62,000 bases of DNA, taken from the NCBI GenBank assembly GCA_905221605.1, contig CAJNDS010000225.1:80001-142000 (forward strand), in the 5' to 3' direction. The stretch comes from Symbiodinium natans (taxonomy: Eukaryota; Sar; Dinophyceae; Suessiales; Symbiodiniaceae). Positions 31,894-41,815 of the stretch are shown in pieces (position 1 is the first letter of the stretch; every line of letters starts with the position of its first letter). Both the position numbers and the translations under genes were made by a program. The notes beneath the pieces were generated by a model. That model was not told where the DNA came from and searched no databases. It saw nothing but the letters and a program-made list of their open reading frames with translations.

Positions 31894-33492
31894 TCAGAAG
31901 CCTTGCAGGGAAGCCTGTGCACGCTGTGCACGTGCCGCTTGCCTTCTTTCTGAAATCTCCTTGCGCATCCCTTTCACCTCCTCCTTCTTCTCGACTTCCA
32001 GTCTCTCCAGATTTGTCCAAAGATCCTGATCCACTCGGGCCTTCAATGGTTCCAGCGCCGTCATGTGGAAGACAGACCGCGGGATCAAATAGCCCACAGG
32101 AAGCAAAGCCACAACGGCAGCCGGGTTGCCCTCACCCAGCATCAGCTGTTTGATGGCCCTCCTCACGACGGCAAGGCTGACGGTCGCCCCGCTACTTCGG
32201 GCACCGAAGGCCGCCGCCATGCCAGCCTCTTCCACCTCCGGAAACTGCAGGCTGACACCCGGCAAACCCTGGGAGCGCCGCAGCCGCGACAACTCGTCGA
32301 GGTAGGCATTGGCCGCCGCGTAGTTGTGCATGCCCTCGGAGCCAACACCACCAGAAAGGGAGGAGAAGAACCACATGGCCTCAAGGTCGTCCTGATGCGT
32401 GTGCTTATGCATGTTCCAGGCGCCTATACACTTCGGGATGAAGACTGCTTCCAGCTGGTCAGGATTGTTGGGGAGAACTATGCCAGCCGCATTCACAACC
32501 CATCGCAGGGAGCCATGGTGCTCCCGCAGTCGATTCAGCATGGAAATAACTTGCATCTCATCTGACGCATCACATGCCTCCAAGATGATGGCCGCTGATT
32601 CACGCAGCTTCTCCACGCGCTGCACCAAGTTTCCAGGGGCTGTAGACGAGATAACACCGGAGCGAGAGGAAAGCACAACACAGCGGACTCCAGCCTCAAC
32701 CATGGCTTCTGCAGTGGTGATGCCCAGCCCACCCGTGCCTCCTGTGATAAGCGCCACGCCCTCGCTGGACACGAACCTCTTCCCAACCGGAGGACGCTGC
32801 CCACAAATATCCAACTTGGGCAGGAAACGGCGACCCTTGCGGTAGGCCACCTCCCGGCCCGTGTAGACTAAGGCTTGACTGTCAGTACCTGCCAGATTTA
32901 ACTCCGTCTCAACCTGAGTCTGCAGCTCCTGCGCCTTGCCGGGTATGCCGAGGGCATCCGTGTCAATGTGGAGGATTGGGGTCCCGGGGTGCTCAATGCG
33001 AAAGCATCGGAACATGCCCCGTAAGCATGCGGCAGCTGGCATGCCGAAGCCATCGTCCCTTGCTCCAGCGCAGTCTGGGCCATGCGCCCCACAAGTCAGG
33101 GCGACGATTCGAAGTGGAATAGGCGCGGACCCGACCACACTTAGAAACTGGAGGATTTGAAGAGGCAGGGCTGTTAAGCTCTTCTGGTCTTCCTGGGATT
33201 GAGCTGTAACCAAGGGCAGAATGACAGCATCAAGCCCCTTCAGAGTGTCAGCCACGGTTGCCTTGAAGTTGAACCGCTGGCAGCCTAGGTTCTTCGCCAG
33301 AACCTGATTGACTTCATTCGTCCAGGTACATCCCTGAAAATGGATGACCGCCATCTTCTCTACGGCCCTTGCATGAGCTGTCAGCGGCGCCGTTGCATGC
33401 CACAACCAGTCGCACAAGCAGGGCGGGGTAAAGCCCAAAAGCCGCTGAAGCGCAACGTCGCTCCAAGTTGCCGTCTCCTCGGATGCTGGCAT
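31894..33492 (-). CDS. Stand-alone polyketide-synthase-type ketoreductase
   Basis: Intronless 532-residue ORF. The N-terminal ~230 residues look like the structural half of a modular ketoreductase. The catalytic half starts near residue 240 with the NADPH-binding motif GVALITGGTGGLG and continues with VVLSSRSG. It has the active-site set: Lys in VFIPKCIGAWNMHKHT, Ser in FFSSLSGGVGS, and Tyr and Asn in NYAAANAYLDEL. The substrate loop has AGIVLPNNPDQ, so the LDD signature of B-type reductases is missing, and the A-type Trp before the Tyr is also missing (GGVGSEG). It would reduce a beta-keto group on an acyl thioester. No KS, AT or ACP domain is adjacent, so it would act in trans, as single-domain PKS proteins are known to occur in dinoflagellates. 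The C-terminus is a charged coiled stretch (LERLEVEKKEEVKGMRKEIS). It lies inside the PFK-2 interruption. Confidence 0.8.
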   Translation of the reverse strand: MPASEETATWSDVALQRLLGFTPPCLCDWLWHATAPLTAHARAVEKMAVIHFQGCTWTNEVNQVLAKNLGCQRFNFKATVADTLKGLDAVILPLVTAQSQEDQKSLTALPLQILQFLSVVGSAPIPLRIVALTCGAHGPDCAGARDDGFGMPAAACLRGMFRCFRIEHPGTPILHIDTDALGIPGKAQELQTQVETELNLAGTDSQALVYTGREVAYRKGRRFLPKLDICGQRPPVGKRFVSSEGVALITGGTGGLGITTAEAMVEAGVRCVVLSSRSGVISSTAPGNLVQRVEKLRESAAIILEACDASDEMQVISMLNRLREHHGSLRWVVNAAGIVLPNNPDQLEAVFIPKCIGAWNMHKHTHQDDLEAMWFFSSLSGGVGSEGMHNYAAANAYLDELSRLRRSQGLPGVSLQFPEVEEAGMAAAFGARSSGATVSLAVVRRAIKQLMLGEGNPAAVVALLPVGYLIPRSVFHMTALEPLKARVDQDLWTNLERLEVEKKEEVKGMRKEISERRQAARAQRAQASLQGF

Positions 33493-33807
33493 ATGCTGGG
33501 CCTCTGAGCTTGGTAATCATGACTATTGGACATGCCCACATCAGCATTCAAAATGAACTTTGTCACTCTCCTGCGGCCTCGATGTCCTTTCATATTCCTG
33601 CCATGTGGTTTTGCGCTGCCTTCCTGCACCTGCCGCCTCCGTGCAATTTCTTCCCTCCAGTCTCTTGCTGCCTTACGTAATGTGCTCTTTTATGCGACCT
33701 GCCGCCTCGTGCTGCTTGCTATGTCTTGATGATGTGCTCGTCTGCGAGACCGTTGAAATTAACCATTCTAAACACAAGGAACTCGCATCAAAGCGAACTT
33801 GTGTAGC

Positions 33808-34569
33808 TCAAAGTGACCGGGTGCTCGCTTCTTGGTTCAGCCTTTGGCGGGCTATCGGCGATGTCAGGATCTTCCCGAGGTGCCAGAACCAAGTACAGCA
33901 CTTGCTTCTTGCCTTGGGACAGTTGGGGCACGGCCACTTAGTGTTTAGCTGTACGCAAACACAACTGTAGGTGTAGAATGTGGTGCTTCTGGGATCTTCT
34001 GAGATACTGCACTCTGCCAACAGCATGTGACCTTCAGCTTTGAGGTCGTTGACCTGCACCACTTTATCGCCAGGGCATATGGACGCTTCAGTCGGTACGG
34101 CGGAATTCCAGTCGGCGACAAGCCCATTCTGCAGCACCTCTTGTACCTCAAAGCCGCTCAAAAAGGGTCGCACCTTCATCCCCAGAGGCTTTTTGTCGCT
34201 TCTGCGGTCCAGGACGACCCTCCGCACCGGAACGCGGCCGTGGCGAGGAGAACCAGCTGCCCGCCGACTCGATCGCGCCGTGGAATCCGTGGAAGCTGCG
34301 GCTGCTTCTTCTCCCGTCGAATCTGGGGGCACATTGGGCACATCCTCTCCATCGGCCCAGTTGAAGGAATACTGCTCGGACTGCAGCTCTGAAGACACAA
34401 CCTCTGCGCAGGCTTCGAGCAAGGCCTTGGCCTCTGGGAAGTCAGGATCCCGTTCCACTGCCTCCGATAGGTCGGCCAGAGCTGCTTCGAACTCACGTAG
34501 CTGTACGTGTAAAGACCCCAGCTCAAACAAGCATCCCGCCATGCCCGTCGAAGTGCACGCTTCGCGCAA
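33808..34569 (-). CDS. TPR plus PDZ-like domain protein
   Basis: 253-residue ORF. Residues ~12-55 form a TPR unit (LFELGSLHVQLREFEAALAD followed by LSEAVERDPDFPEAKALLEA). An acidic then Ser/Arg-rich linker follows. Residues ~118-195 resemble a PDZ domain: VVLDRRSDKKPLGMKVRPF, then GFEVQEVLQNGLVADW, then ICPGDKVVQVNDLKAEG, which corresponds to the PDZ strand B, the V.xGSPA helix region and the GD.I..VNG element. The tail has a cysteine cluster (CPNCPKARSKCC). It is probably an intracellular scaffold; no partner can be named. Same strand as the neighbouring ORFs inside PFK-2. Possible 5' exons above 34569 were not resolved, so the true start is uncertain. Confidence 0.6.
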   Translation of the reverse strand: MREACTSTGMAGCLFELGSLHVQLREFEAALADLSEAVERDPDFPEAKALLEACAEVVSSELQSEQYSFNWADGEDVPNVPPDSTGEEAAAASTDSTARSSRRAAGSPRHGRVPVRRVVLDRRSDKKPLGMKVRPFLSGFEVQEVLQNGLVADWNSAVPTEASICPGDKVVQVNDLKAEGHMLLAECSISEDPRSTTFYTYSCVCVQLNTKWPCPNCPKARSKCCTWFWHLGKILTSPIARQRLNQEASTRSL

Positions 34570-34599
34570 GCCTGCTGGGAAAAATCGGGATCTTCTGGC

Positions 34600-36160
34600 G
34601 GATGTTGTTTCAGTGGTTTTGTGCTCTGGCTCGCCCGAAAGCCTAGCATGTCCCTAAGAAAGACCAGTAGTGCCGCCCAACAATCCGTTAACCTCTCGGA
34701 CTCGGGGGGTCTCCTGCAAATTATCAGGCCATTCTTGCTGGAAAGGTTCGCTGGCATTCTTGCTCTCCGGTTTTGAGGTTGTAGTTGGAACAAAACCCTG
34801 CCCGTTCAACCGCCCGACCACCCACCCGCCCCGTGCTCCCTTCAGCTTATGCACCCTTCCCACTGCCCCGGCAGAGATGGCAGATCGAGTTTATCCCATG
34901 ACGTGAGAGCATATGATACCGTATACCCAATCCGTCGCAAAGTTCTGTTTCTCTCAGCATGCTTTCTGATGATATGTACTCGAGGTTGTCAAAACAGGCT
35001 CTCATTGCAGACGGCATTCTTCGTATCGTTGCTTCCTGCACTTCCTCCTCCAACCCTTTCTCGCAATCAACATGCTGTCCGATGCCCGAAAGCCGCTTTC
35101 CCGAGCAAAGAAGCCAACCTTATCGACTTACCGCAGCTTCCGGACAGAACCACGCCTCATCCACCCTGCGTCTGTGCCAAGTTGCCAATTCCGAAAAAAC
35201 CCACTGCCCCCAAGAACTGTCAATAGCTACGCTCACTTCATCAATGGCATGCAGAGTGGCATCGAAGCTGCCACTGCTTTTTAGCCAGCTCCGCCCTTAA
35301 GCCAGCATCCTCGGCTCGCCCCTGCACGCAGACTTCTTGCGGATGGACATGCGTCTTGGAGCGGGCCTCGGTCTGGGAATCTGGGAACAGGTGACAGGGA
35401 CCGAGAAAAGAACAACATAGAAGACAAACATATACAAACATGCGCCAAATGCAAAAACCTGTCGTCTCCTCCCAAACGAAGGCAAGGATCGAAACCCCAT
35501 TTGGACAGCATGGCCAACTGGACTTCAAGCTGCTGCGTCAGGACCTGCAGGGCAAAACACACACAAACAGCCACAGCTGCACAGCGGAGGAAATGCTGGC
35601 GAGTGGGCCCGCTTCTGACGCCCCCTGCGCCTGTCCCGTCTCGGAGGGTCCATTGCAGTCAAGCCCCTCGAATTTCTGAGCAGTCCTGTCTAAAGCATTC
35701 CTTACTTGTACCAGGCGCATGCATGTCCAAAGTCAAGCTGCAAGTGGCCCTGAAACACCCTGAAACCCTGCAAAGGCGTGAGGAAACATGGAAAAGAACA
35801 AAAGTTGACACGAAGCAATGCACGGCAAAGTGTCGCCAGGCAGTGGGTGGCAAGGTCGCGCAGTTGCTTGGAAGAGCTTTCTAGCTCTCGAGGCGATGAG
35901 CTCGTCGGTCTCGAATTGCTTGCTGCACGCTCATCCAAATGCTCCAAGCGCGCCCGACCTGCCTGTTGTTGAAATTCGAATCTTACGGAGCACAAACGCC
36001 CGCTAAAGTTTCGAAAGAACGCAACAGCAACATGGTTCTTGTCTGAAGCAGACATTCTCTGACCACTATGAGGCATCCGATTTTCTGCGACCCCGCTCAA
36101 GGCAAGAATTCCTTCTTTCTGATGCCGTGTGGGATTCTCGATAGAGTGAATGCCTAGCGG
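34600..36160. other. Mostly unassigned; one exon-like ORF
   Basis: The minus-strand segment at about 35430-35550 encodes VLTQQLEVQLAMLSKWGFDP after a CTGCAG|G acceptor-like site and may be an exon of the TPR-PDZ gene. The rest shows no recognisable coding sequence. Confidence 0.3.
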
Positions 36161-36181
36161 TTAGCATCATGATGCGCAACG

Positions 36182-37564
36182 TCAGCATCCAGCCTCTGCC
36201 GCACGCTCCAGAACCTGCCGTTCACGCCGAAGCACCTCGAAGCAAAGAGCGTCTGTCCGCGGCCTTCCTTCATAGTCTCTGCTCCTCAGGACCTCCTCCG
36301 CCGGATACTGCAACAAAGCCGCATGGATCTCATCTAGAAGGAACCGCAGACCGCGAGATTCGCAGGCAGCATCCTCCCAAACACCCTCCAAGGCGCATTC
36401 ATGCATGAGGATGTCTCGCTGTTTACTGGAATCTGCCAAAGCAGCCATCCCAAGCACTTGCAGACACCGAGATGGCAAGGGCTGGTTGGGTTGCTTGTTG
36501 CAAAGGCAGACACGAAGTAGCAGCTCTCCATCTAGTCCACACTCAACGGCCGGCTGCTCCTCCAAAGGATTCTGAGCCAAGCACAAACCTGGCATGTCCC
36601 ACACTGGCATTGAATCCCGAAGCACACGTCGCAGGGATTCTTGCAGCTGGTAGAAGAACAGCACCTTCTCGTCCGAATCTTCTTGCATGGAGTCCACACG
36701 CAAATTTATGCACAGAATGGCGCCTTCCCACGGGAACGTCTGCGGATTAACGGCCACTTGATCCAATAACATCCCGCTTCCTGCCAGCTGCGCCCCAGAT
36801 GAGGCAAGGAGACCACCGTGCGACAAGAAGAAGCTCGATCCTTTCTCGTAGTCTTTGCCGGCCGACACGACCAAAACAGGAGAATTCTGGACACCGACCA
36901 ACTGGAGGGCAAATGGATCAGGCTCTGCTTGTGTTTCCACTGGAAGAAATTCGAAGCCGGGAACTAAAACGTCCAATGATGGATCGCCAGACAACTTCAA
37001 ACCGAGTTGCTGCAAGACTTCATGCCCCCATCTGTAGCTGGCTTCCGCGACTCCCAAGTGTCTGCAAACGTCCGGACCTAAATCAGACCGCAAATCCCAG
37101 TAATCGATGGCGAGTTGCTGCCTCCTTCGTCGACCTTCATCCCACCAGAAGCTTGGTCGCAGTACTTCCATGTCCTCCTGTGGCCACGAAACTAATGTTC
37201 CTGTAACTCCTCTAAGGCGCTCCAGGTGGCGATGTATCGACGCCAGCTGCCCATGCTTCTGCTCATGCAGCATGTGCAGTACTATCCAAGTGCTGTCAAC
37301 ACTTAGTAGGGGACTATCGGGATTGCGGCGCAAGGCTGTTGCCAAAGCACATCTCACATCCCGGCACCCTTCCTGAGCTGCTTTCTTTGTCCAGCACCTT
37401 GCCAGCGGGATGGCCAACAAAGGATTGCCTCGAGGAGTGGCTTCCACACACACGACAGAACCTGTGCTGTCGTATTCCAGGTTGCTGAATAGATATCCCA
37501 AATCTGAGAAGGTTTGACGCAAGGATACCGCAACGCCGGGTTCCATCACAAACAAGTCGAACAA
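36182..37564 (-). CDS. SET / Rubisco-LSMT-like protein lacking the catalytic NHS motif
   Basis: 460-residue intronless ORF with the layout of SETD3/SETD6/Rubisco large-subunit methyltransferases. The middle reads LVSWPQEDMEVLRPSFWWDE, then RQQLAIDYWDLRSDL, then ASYRWGHEVLQQLGL. These match the inserted helical part and the F.WA..... segment before the SET core. Where active members have LVPL.DMLNHS, this protein has VLVPGFEFLPVE. Where they have the catalytic Tyr in ISYG, it has LSHG. The C-terminus (LLDEIHAALLQYPAEEVLRS, later CFEVLRRERQVLERAAE) matches the Rubisco-LSMT substrate-binding domain. The N-terminal SAM-binding GxG region is also weak. It is therefore probably a pseudo-methyltransferase, unless the frame misses an exon. 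The family call is by pattern only. Confidence 0.55.
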   Translation of the reverse strand: MFDLFVMEPGVAVSLRQTFSDLGYLFSNLEYDSTGSVVCVEATPRGNPLLAIPLARCWTKKAAQEGCRDVRCALATALRRNPDSPLLSVDSTWIVLHMLHEQKHGQLASIHRHLERLRGVTGTLVSWPQEDMEVLRPSFWWDEGRRRRQQLAIDYWDLRSDLGPDVCRHLGVAEASYRWGHEVLQQLGLKLSGDPSLDVLVPGFEFLPVETQAEPDPFALQLVGVQNSPVLVVSAGKDYEKGSSFFLSHGGLLASSGAQLAGSGMLLDQVAVNPQTFPWEGAILCINLRVDSMQEDSDEKVLFFYQLQESLRRVLRDSMPVWDMPGLCLAQNPLEEQPAVECGLDGELLLRVCLCNKQPNQPLPSRCLQVLGMAALADSSKQRDILMHECALEGVWEDAACESRGLRFLLDEIHAALLQYPAEEVLRSRDYEGRPRTDALCFEVLRRERQVLERAAEAGC

Positions 37565-37814
37565 CGCCGGACATGAAAGGGTGATGTACTGTGTGCTTCA
37601 AGTTCGCAATGCATCTTCTGCTTGCATGCTTGGCAACTTACTTGGTTTGTGTAGTTTGTGTTTGCTAGCTGAGGCCGAATGTAACCGCGTCAAGAGTTCA
37701 ACACAGAGGTGGGATCATGCCAAATCGCTGGGAGCAGCTGCATCACAAAATCACACAAGCCCATCCTTGCAACAATCCCAGGGTCACCTCTGAGAGGCAC
37801 CCTAACCTGCTACT

Positions 37815-40277
37815 CCTCAGGAAGCCCAAATTTGTCTGGACATGTTTTCATCCAAGACTCCATCATGGCATCGAAGGTTTGCATGGCGCCCTTGTGCGTT
37901 CCATCACCACCTGCCGTCAAGTAGCAGCAACTGAAACACCGAGAGCCTGCAAACAAGCACATACAAAGTTGCATGGGCAAACTAAGTGACAATATCGCCA
38001 AGTCCGCCGCCCTGCAGAGGTTGCCATCTCGGGACATCTCGGGCAATTCCCTCCCCCCTCCCCCCTCCCCCCTCCCCCACTCCTCCCCCCGCTCCCCCTC
38101 CCCCTCCTCACTCGTCCCTCTGTTCCCCTTCCCCTCTGTTCCCCTCACCTCTACCCTGCCTGCTTGTTTTGCCGGTCTTTTCTGTACGTGAGCCTGCGTG
38201 TTACGATCCCCAAAAGAGAAGGCTTGTGCGAAGCTTCGCTAACAGCGATCTCTGCTCTGGGCTGCCGCGCCGCTGGGCAAGCGGGTCACGTAGCGCAAAA
38301 ATGACTAGCTCAAGTAGACTCTGGGCCCCACCTAGAACGAAGTACTGCCGGATGTTCTGGCTCTGGAGCATTTTGGCCATGTCCTCGGATCAAATTGGCA
38401 AACGCTCCAAAACACTCTTGAAGCCGTGTCCGGCACCCCGCACAAGATGGCAACTTGCTCAGGTTGCGGTGGGAATGCTCGGCCAAGCTGGAGGAGTGCT
38501 GTCAAGCTTCCAGGTGCTGCGGGTTGCCTCTATCGCTGATCAGCATTGTGCCACCTTCCGTATGGATGTCCTGGCCAAACGCAAGCTCAACGCAAGCTCT
38601 GCATTGACCTGTCCTTTCTCTGATTCTGATTGCGGAAGCGATCTTGAGCAGCGGCTGTCCGGTCCTTGACAACCCCAGGGTTGAGCTCCAACCTGGGCAC
38701 TGCAATTCTTCGAAAGCATTCAAGCGACTAAACAACACCATCACCGAAAAAAAAAAAAACTCAATCTTTAACCTGCAATCCTCTTTATGCGTTGCTATCT
38801 AATGGAGAGCTCGGCTTCTTCTGTACCTCGAAACATTTTTCTAAGGCAAACCACGTCTTCCTCCATATCTGCAATTTTAAAACAACCTCTAGCTGTTCTG
38901 GTGCCTCTGTGTCCTTCGATACTGAATGGGTAAACGTCTCTCTCCTTCTATTTCCAGAAGTCACGAGCATAACAAAAGTGCGTCTTCTTTATTTTTGGGA
39001 GGAAAAGCTTGGTTGCCTCCATGAATTATTATAGTAAAACCTCCATCTAGTTCAACCTCCCGGACTACATCTAAATTCATTCTGGTAGGAAAACCTCCAC
39101 TTTCACTACGTAGAGACATGTGTGAGCTGACTGCTCCGCATGCATAGAAGCGCAGTTTCTTGCACGGATTTGTGTCGCAGGCGCGTGTCTGCGTCCACGG
39201 GCTGTTGCATGTTACATGCCAAGATGCATCTATTCGGTCGTGTTTTGATTGATCGCTGGAGTTGAATTTCGCTAGATGCTATCTTAACTTGTTCGATGGC
39301 TCGCCCGCTTCGACATGCCTGGCCCTTGCCCTTGCAATTCCATCGGGAAGCTCTGTTTCCTCCATGGTGCCACAGGAGAACCCGTGTTTCGCGCACAAAC
39401 CGCTATTTTTGCAGGCGAGGGTTGAAGGGAAACCATGGACGACGATAGGAAGTTGCTTTGCTTCGGTCTCCTTGGGTTTTTGTTTAAAGCTTGATCTGGC
39501 TGCGCAAGTCTGTGGTATTGGAAACTTGAAAACCTCAGTTTCTTTGATTTTTGAATCCTCTACATTTTGATGGGAAAGCAGCGGTTCATGGACATGTTCT
39601 TGAAACCAGCCTTTACTAATTTCCTCGAAATTGTCACAGGAACGCAAGGACACGTGCATTTCCTCTGTGTCTGCCACGCTTTTGGGGAAGACCTGAATTG
39701 TCCTGTACATGTTCATCTATTTCCTCTACAGCGCACTACAATAGGAGAGGCCCACACCGGCCTCTAACCTTGTTGTACTTCGATGATTCAATTTGGGATG
39801 GGGGCTGGCTGTCGCAAGGGTCTCAGTTCAGTGTGAATGCATTGAAGCAGCCAATTTTCTGGCTCCATGACTCCCTTGTAGCCGCCCTTGACGCCATAGA
39901 TGCGACGAACACCGTAGGCCCACAAAGTGTTCACGATCTCGCGGATGACACCTTGTCAAATCGTGTATCCTAGGCCCTTCCTCACCGACGACTACAGCCG
40001 CAAGCGTGTGCAGCCATAGACGCTTGATGTCCGAAGCAAGAACTGCTTCATCTAAAGCGAGGAACTGCGACTCCCTAGAACTTCCACAGCCGCAGTCATG
40101 AGTCATACTATACACAGCAAGAAAGACCACACGACTTTGCAACCATTCCAAGGGTGCGGTGTGCTATCCAAGCCGCAATTCAGGCCAGGACAAATTCCAC
40201 CACAGCTGACGATGGCAGCAGCTGACGCTGGGTCGTGTGGATCGAAGTGCAAGAACTCCCGTGGGCCCGCGCGAGTC
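37815..40277 (-). CDS. 6-phosphofructokinase PFK-2, 5' half
   Basis: The first exon (40177 to about 40277) is unusually informative. It encodes RAGPREFLHFDPHDPASAAA running directly into IVSCGGICPGLN, the N-terminal phosphate-donor loop. Next come VIREIVNTLWAYGVRRIYGV with KGGYKG (about 39846-39951), DIHTEGGTMLISDRGNPQHL (about 38506-38571), DMAKMLQSQNIRQYFVLG (38332 to about 38385), and GGDGTHKGAMQTFDAMMESW continuing to GLPEE (37815-37910). The intron 39952-40176 is GC-AG (AATT|GCGG ... ACAAG|GTGTC), and 37911-38331 is GT-AG. Gly in GGDG predicts ATP use. The 3' half is at 30270-31655. Between the two lie a SET-like, a TPR-PDZ and a ketoreductase ORF on the same strand. Confidence 0.78.
38044..38110. 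repeat. (CCCTCCC)n pyrimidine tract
   Basis: C-rich tract of CCCTCCC units inside the GT-AG intron between the FVLG and GDGT exons of PFK-2. Confidence 0.85.
38750..39840. other. PFK-2 intronic sequence, AT-richer, no firm gene
   Basis: Falls between two PFK-2 exons. It begins with a run of about 13 A at 38747 and is lower in GC than its surroundings. A 145-residue minus-strand open frame at 39279-39716 (for example VADTEEMHVSLRSCDNFEEI) has protein-like stretches but no recognised family. The LTPE exon expected here was not found with confidence; only PENWLLQ at the end of the previous exon resembles it. Confidence 0.35.
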
Positions 40278-40732
40278 CTTCACTGGACGCTCGTAGCTAA
40301 GACCGTAGCCGTTCACGCGACCCATGCACTCACCCACTGTAAACCTAGAAACTACCAGCATGAGCTGGCATGTGCCCAGCAGCAGGCACAGTGGTGGAGT
40401 GGCATTGAAGGCAACTGAGATCCATGCATCTTGAAGTACGGCACGCCCTTGCCAGAGTCCACTCCTTGATAAAAATGGACTGGAAACGCTGTAACATGTG
40501 ACGCCTCATCACGCATCTGTCCACCGAAGTCATTGCAGAAGAGTAAACATGCTTGGCACCCAACTGTCTCCCAGGAAGAAGGCTTGAGAAGTCCAGGAGA
40601 AGCTGTCACTGAACCTGAGTTGATCAATCTAGTCTATCTAGCCATGTGTGCCATGTAGGGGCTCATTCGCTCACTCCGCACTTCCAACAGGTCGTTGCTC
40701 AGATCCGGACAGCCTGACACCCTTCAAGGTGG

Positions 40733-41137
40733 ATGGGATGTCAAATGTCCCGTAGCGCTCACCTCCACAATCTGATTGAGAATCTGCAATCTGCGAAGCC
40801 CCAAAAAAGTTCTCAATATTCTTCAACCGAACCGATCAAGCGCATTGACCCACAGGATTCTCTTCCGGACGAGCTGCTTAGGCTGAAGCACTGCAGGGAG
40901 CGCAGCTCTGTGCTGTCCTGCATGGAGAAGCCAGAGCGACTAAAGCTACTCAGGCAGAGCCAAGTCGACGATATCCCATCATCCGCTGCAGCATTGCTTT
41001 TCAGCTTCACCGGTCCTGCAGCAAGTCATCTCTGGCCAATGGCCGTCTTTCACGGACCGTTCCGAATCCTGAGCTGTGAGGCTGGACGTCAAGCTCGTCA
41101 AAAATTGCTTCAGTTTAGTCGGCATGGTCGCATGTGA
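40733..41137 (+). CDS. Hypothetical plus-strand ORF
   Basis: 134-residue ORF between PFK-2 and PFK-3, with a hydrophilic, helix-prone middle: IKRIDPQDSLPDELLRLKHC followed by MEKPERLKLLRQSQVDDI. If real it is one of very few plus-strand genes here. No known domain. The opposing minus-strand ORFs look less protein-like. Confidence 0.3.
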   Translation: MGCQMSRSAHLHNLIENLQSAKPQKSSQYSSTEPIKRIDPQDSLPDELLRLKHCRERSSVLSCMEKPERLKLLRQSQVDDIPSSAAALLFSFTGPAASHLWPMAVFHGPFRILSCEAGRQARQKLLQFSRHGRM

Positions 41138-41815
41138 AGAGCCCCACTTGCCTATCAAGGTTCGAGAGAACACCGGCAACCACCAACTTTGCCATACCTC
41201 ACACCCTTACTTGAGCCACAAGACCATCTGTGATGGCCAAAGTGGTGTCTGGCACACGTATCCCGTCGGACTTCTCATCCACGAAGCTCAACCGGCCTTG
41301 AGCAGGCAGGGGTGCACTAAGCAGGCGGCAATTCAGCCTACCTGTCTTTTGGCGGTTCGGATACCAAAAATTTCAGGACCGTCACCAAAAGGAAGTGGCG
41401 GCTAAACAGTGTTCGGCGTGTTTGGCATGTTCGGCGTACTCGGGCCTGCTTTGGACCCATTGCGCCGGAAACGCTGCATGTAGTTCTTCTTCGTCGGGTC
41501 GATTGGTTTGGCCGCGGCGTTGCCGACCCACTCCTCGGGAATGGAGCGAAGCTAGAAAGCGGCAAGTGAAGAGCTCCTTGAAAGGCAAGTGGCCAGGTTT
41601 GGCTGTTGCGTTGTGGTGCGGAGTGCTTCGAACCATCGGCCATTGATGTCGACAACGCGGCTGGGCATCGAAGTCTCAGGAGGCACAGATAGTTCTCCAC
41701 AAGGCTAAGGCATGCTAAAGCATATCCAAGTCAAATCCGGCTGCTAACAAAGCACCAGCATCTTGATGGGAAGGTAGACGACCTGCGTACATGAGCTTGC
41801 ATTTGGCATTGACCG

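Noticed and set aside
32065-32845. Plus-strand ORFs of 148-166 residues over the ketoreductase
   Set aside because: Antisense to the KR catalytic core.
37815-37930. GGDGTHKGAMQTF exon as the end of a complete short PFK
   Set aside because: The frame stops after GLPEE without TIDND or C-terminal motifs, and the missing half begins at 31655; a split gene is more economical.
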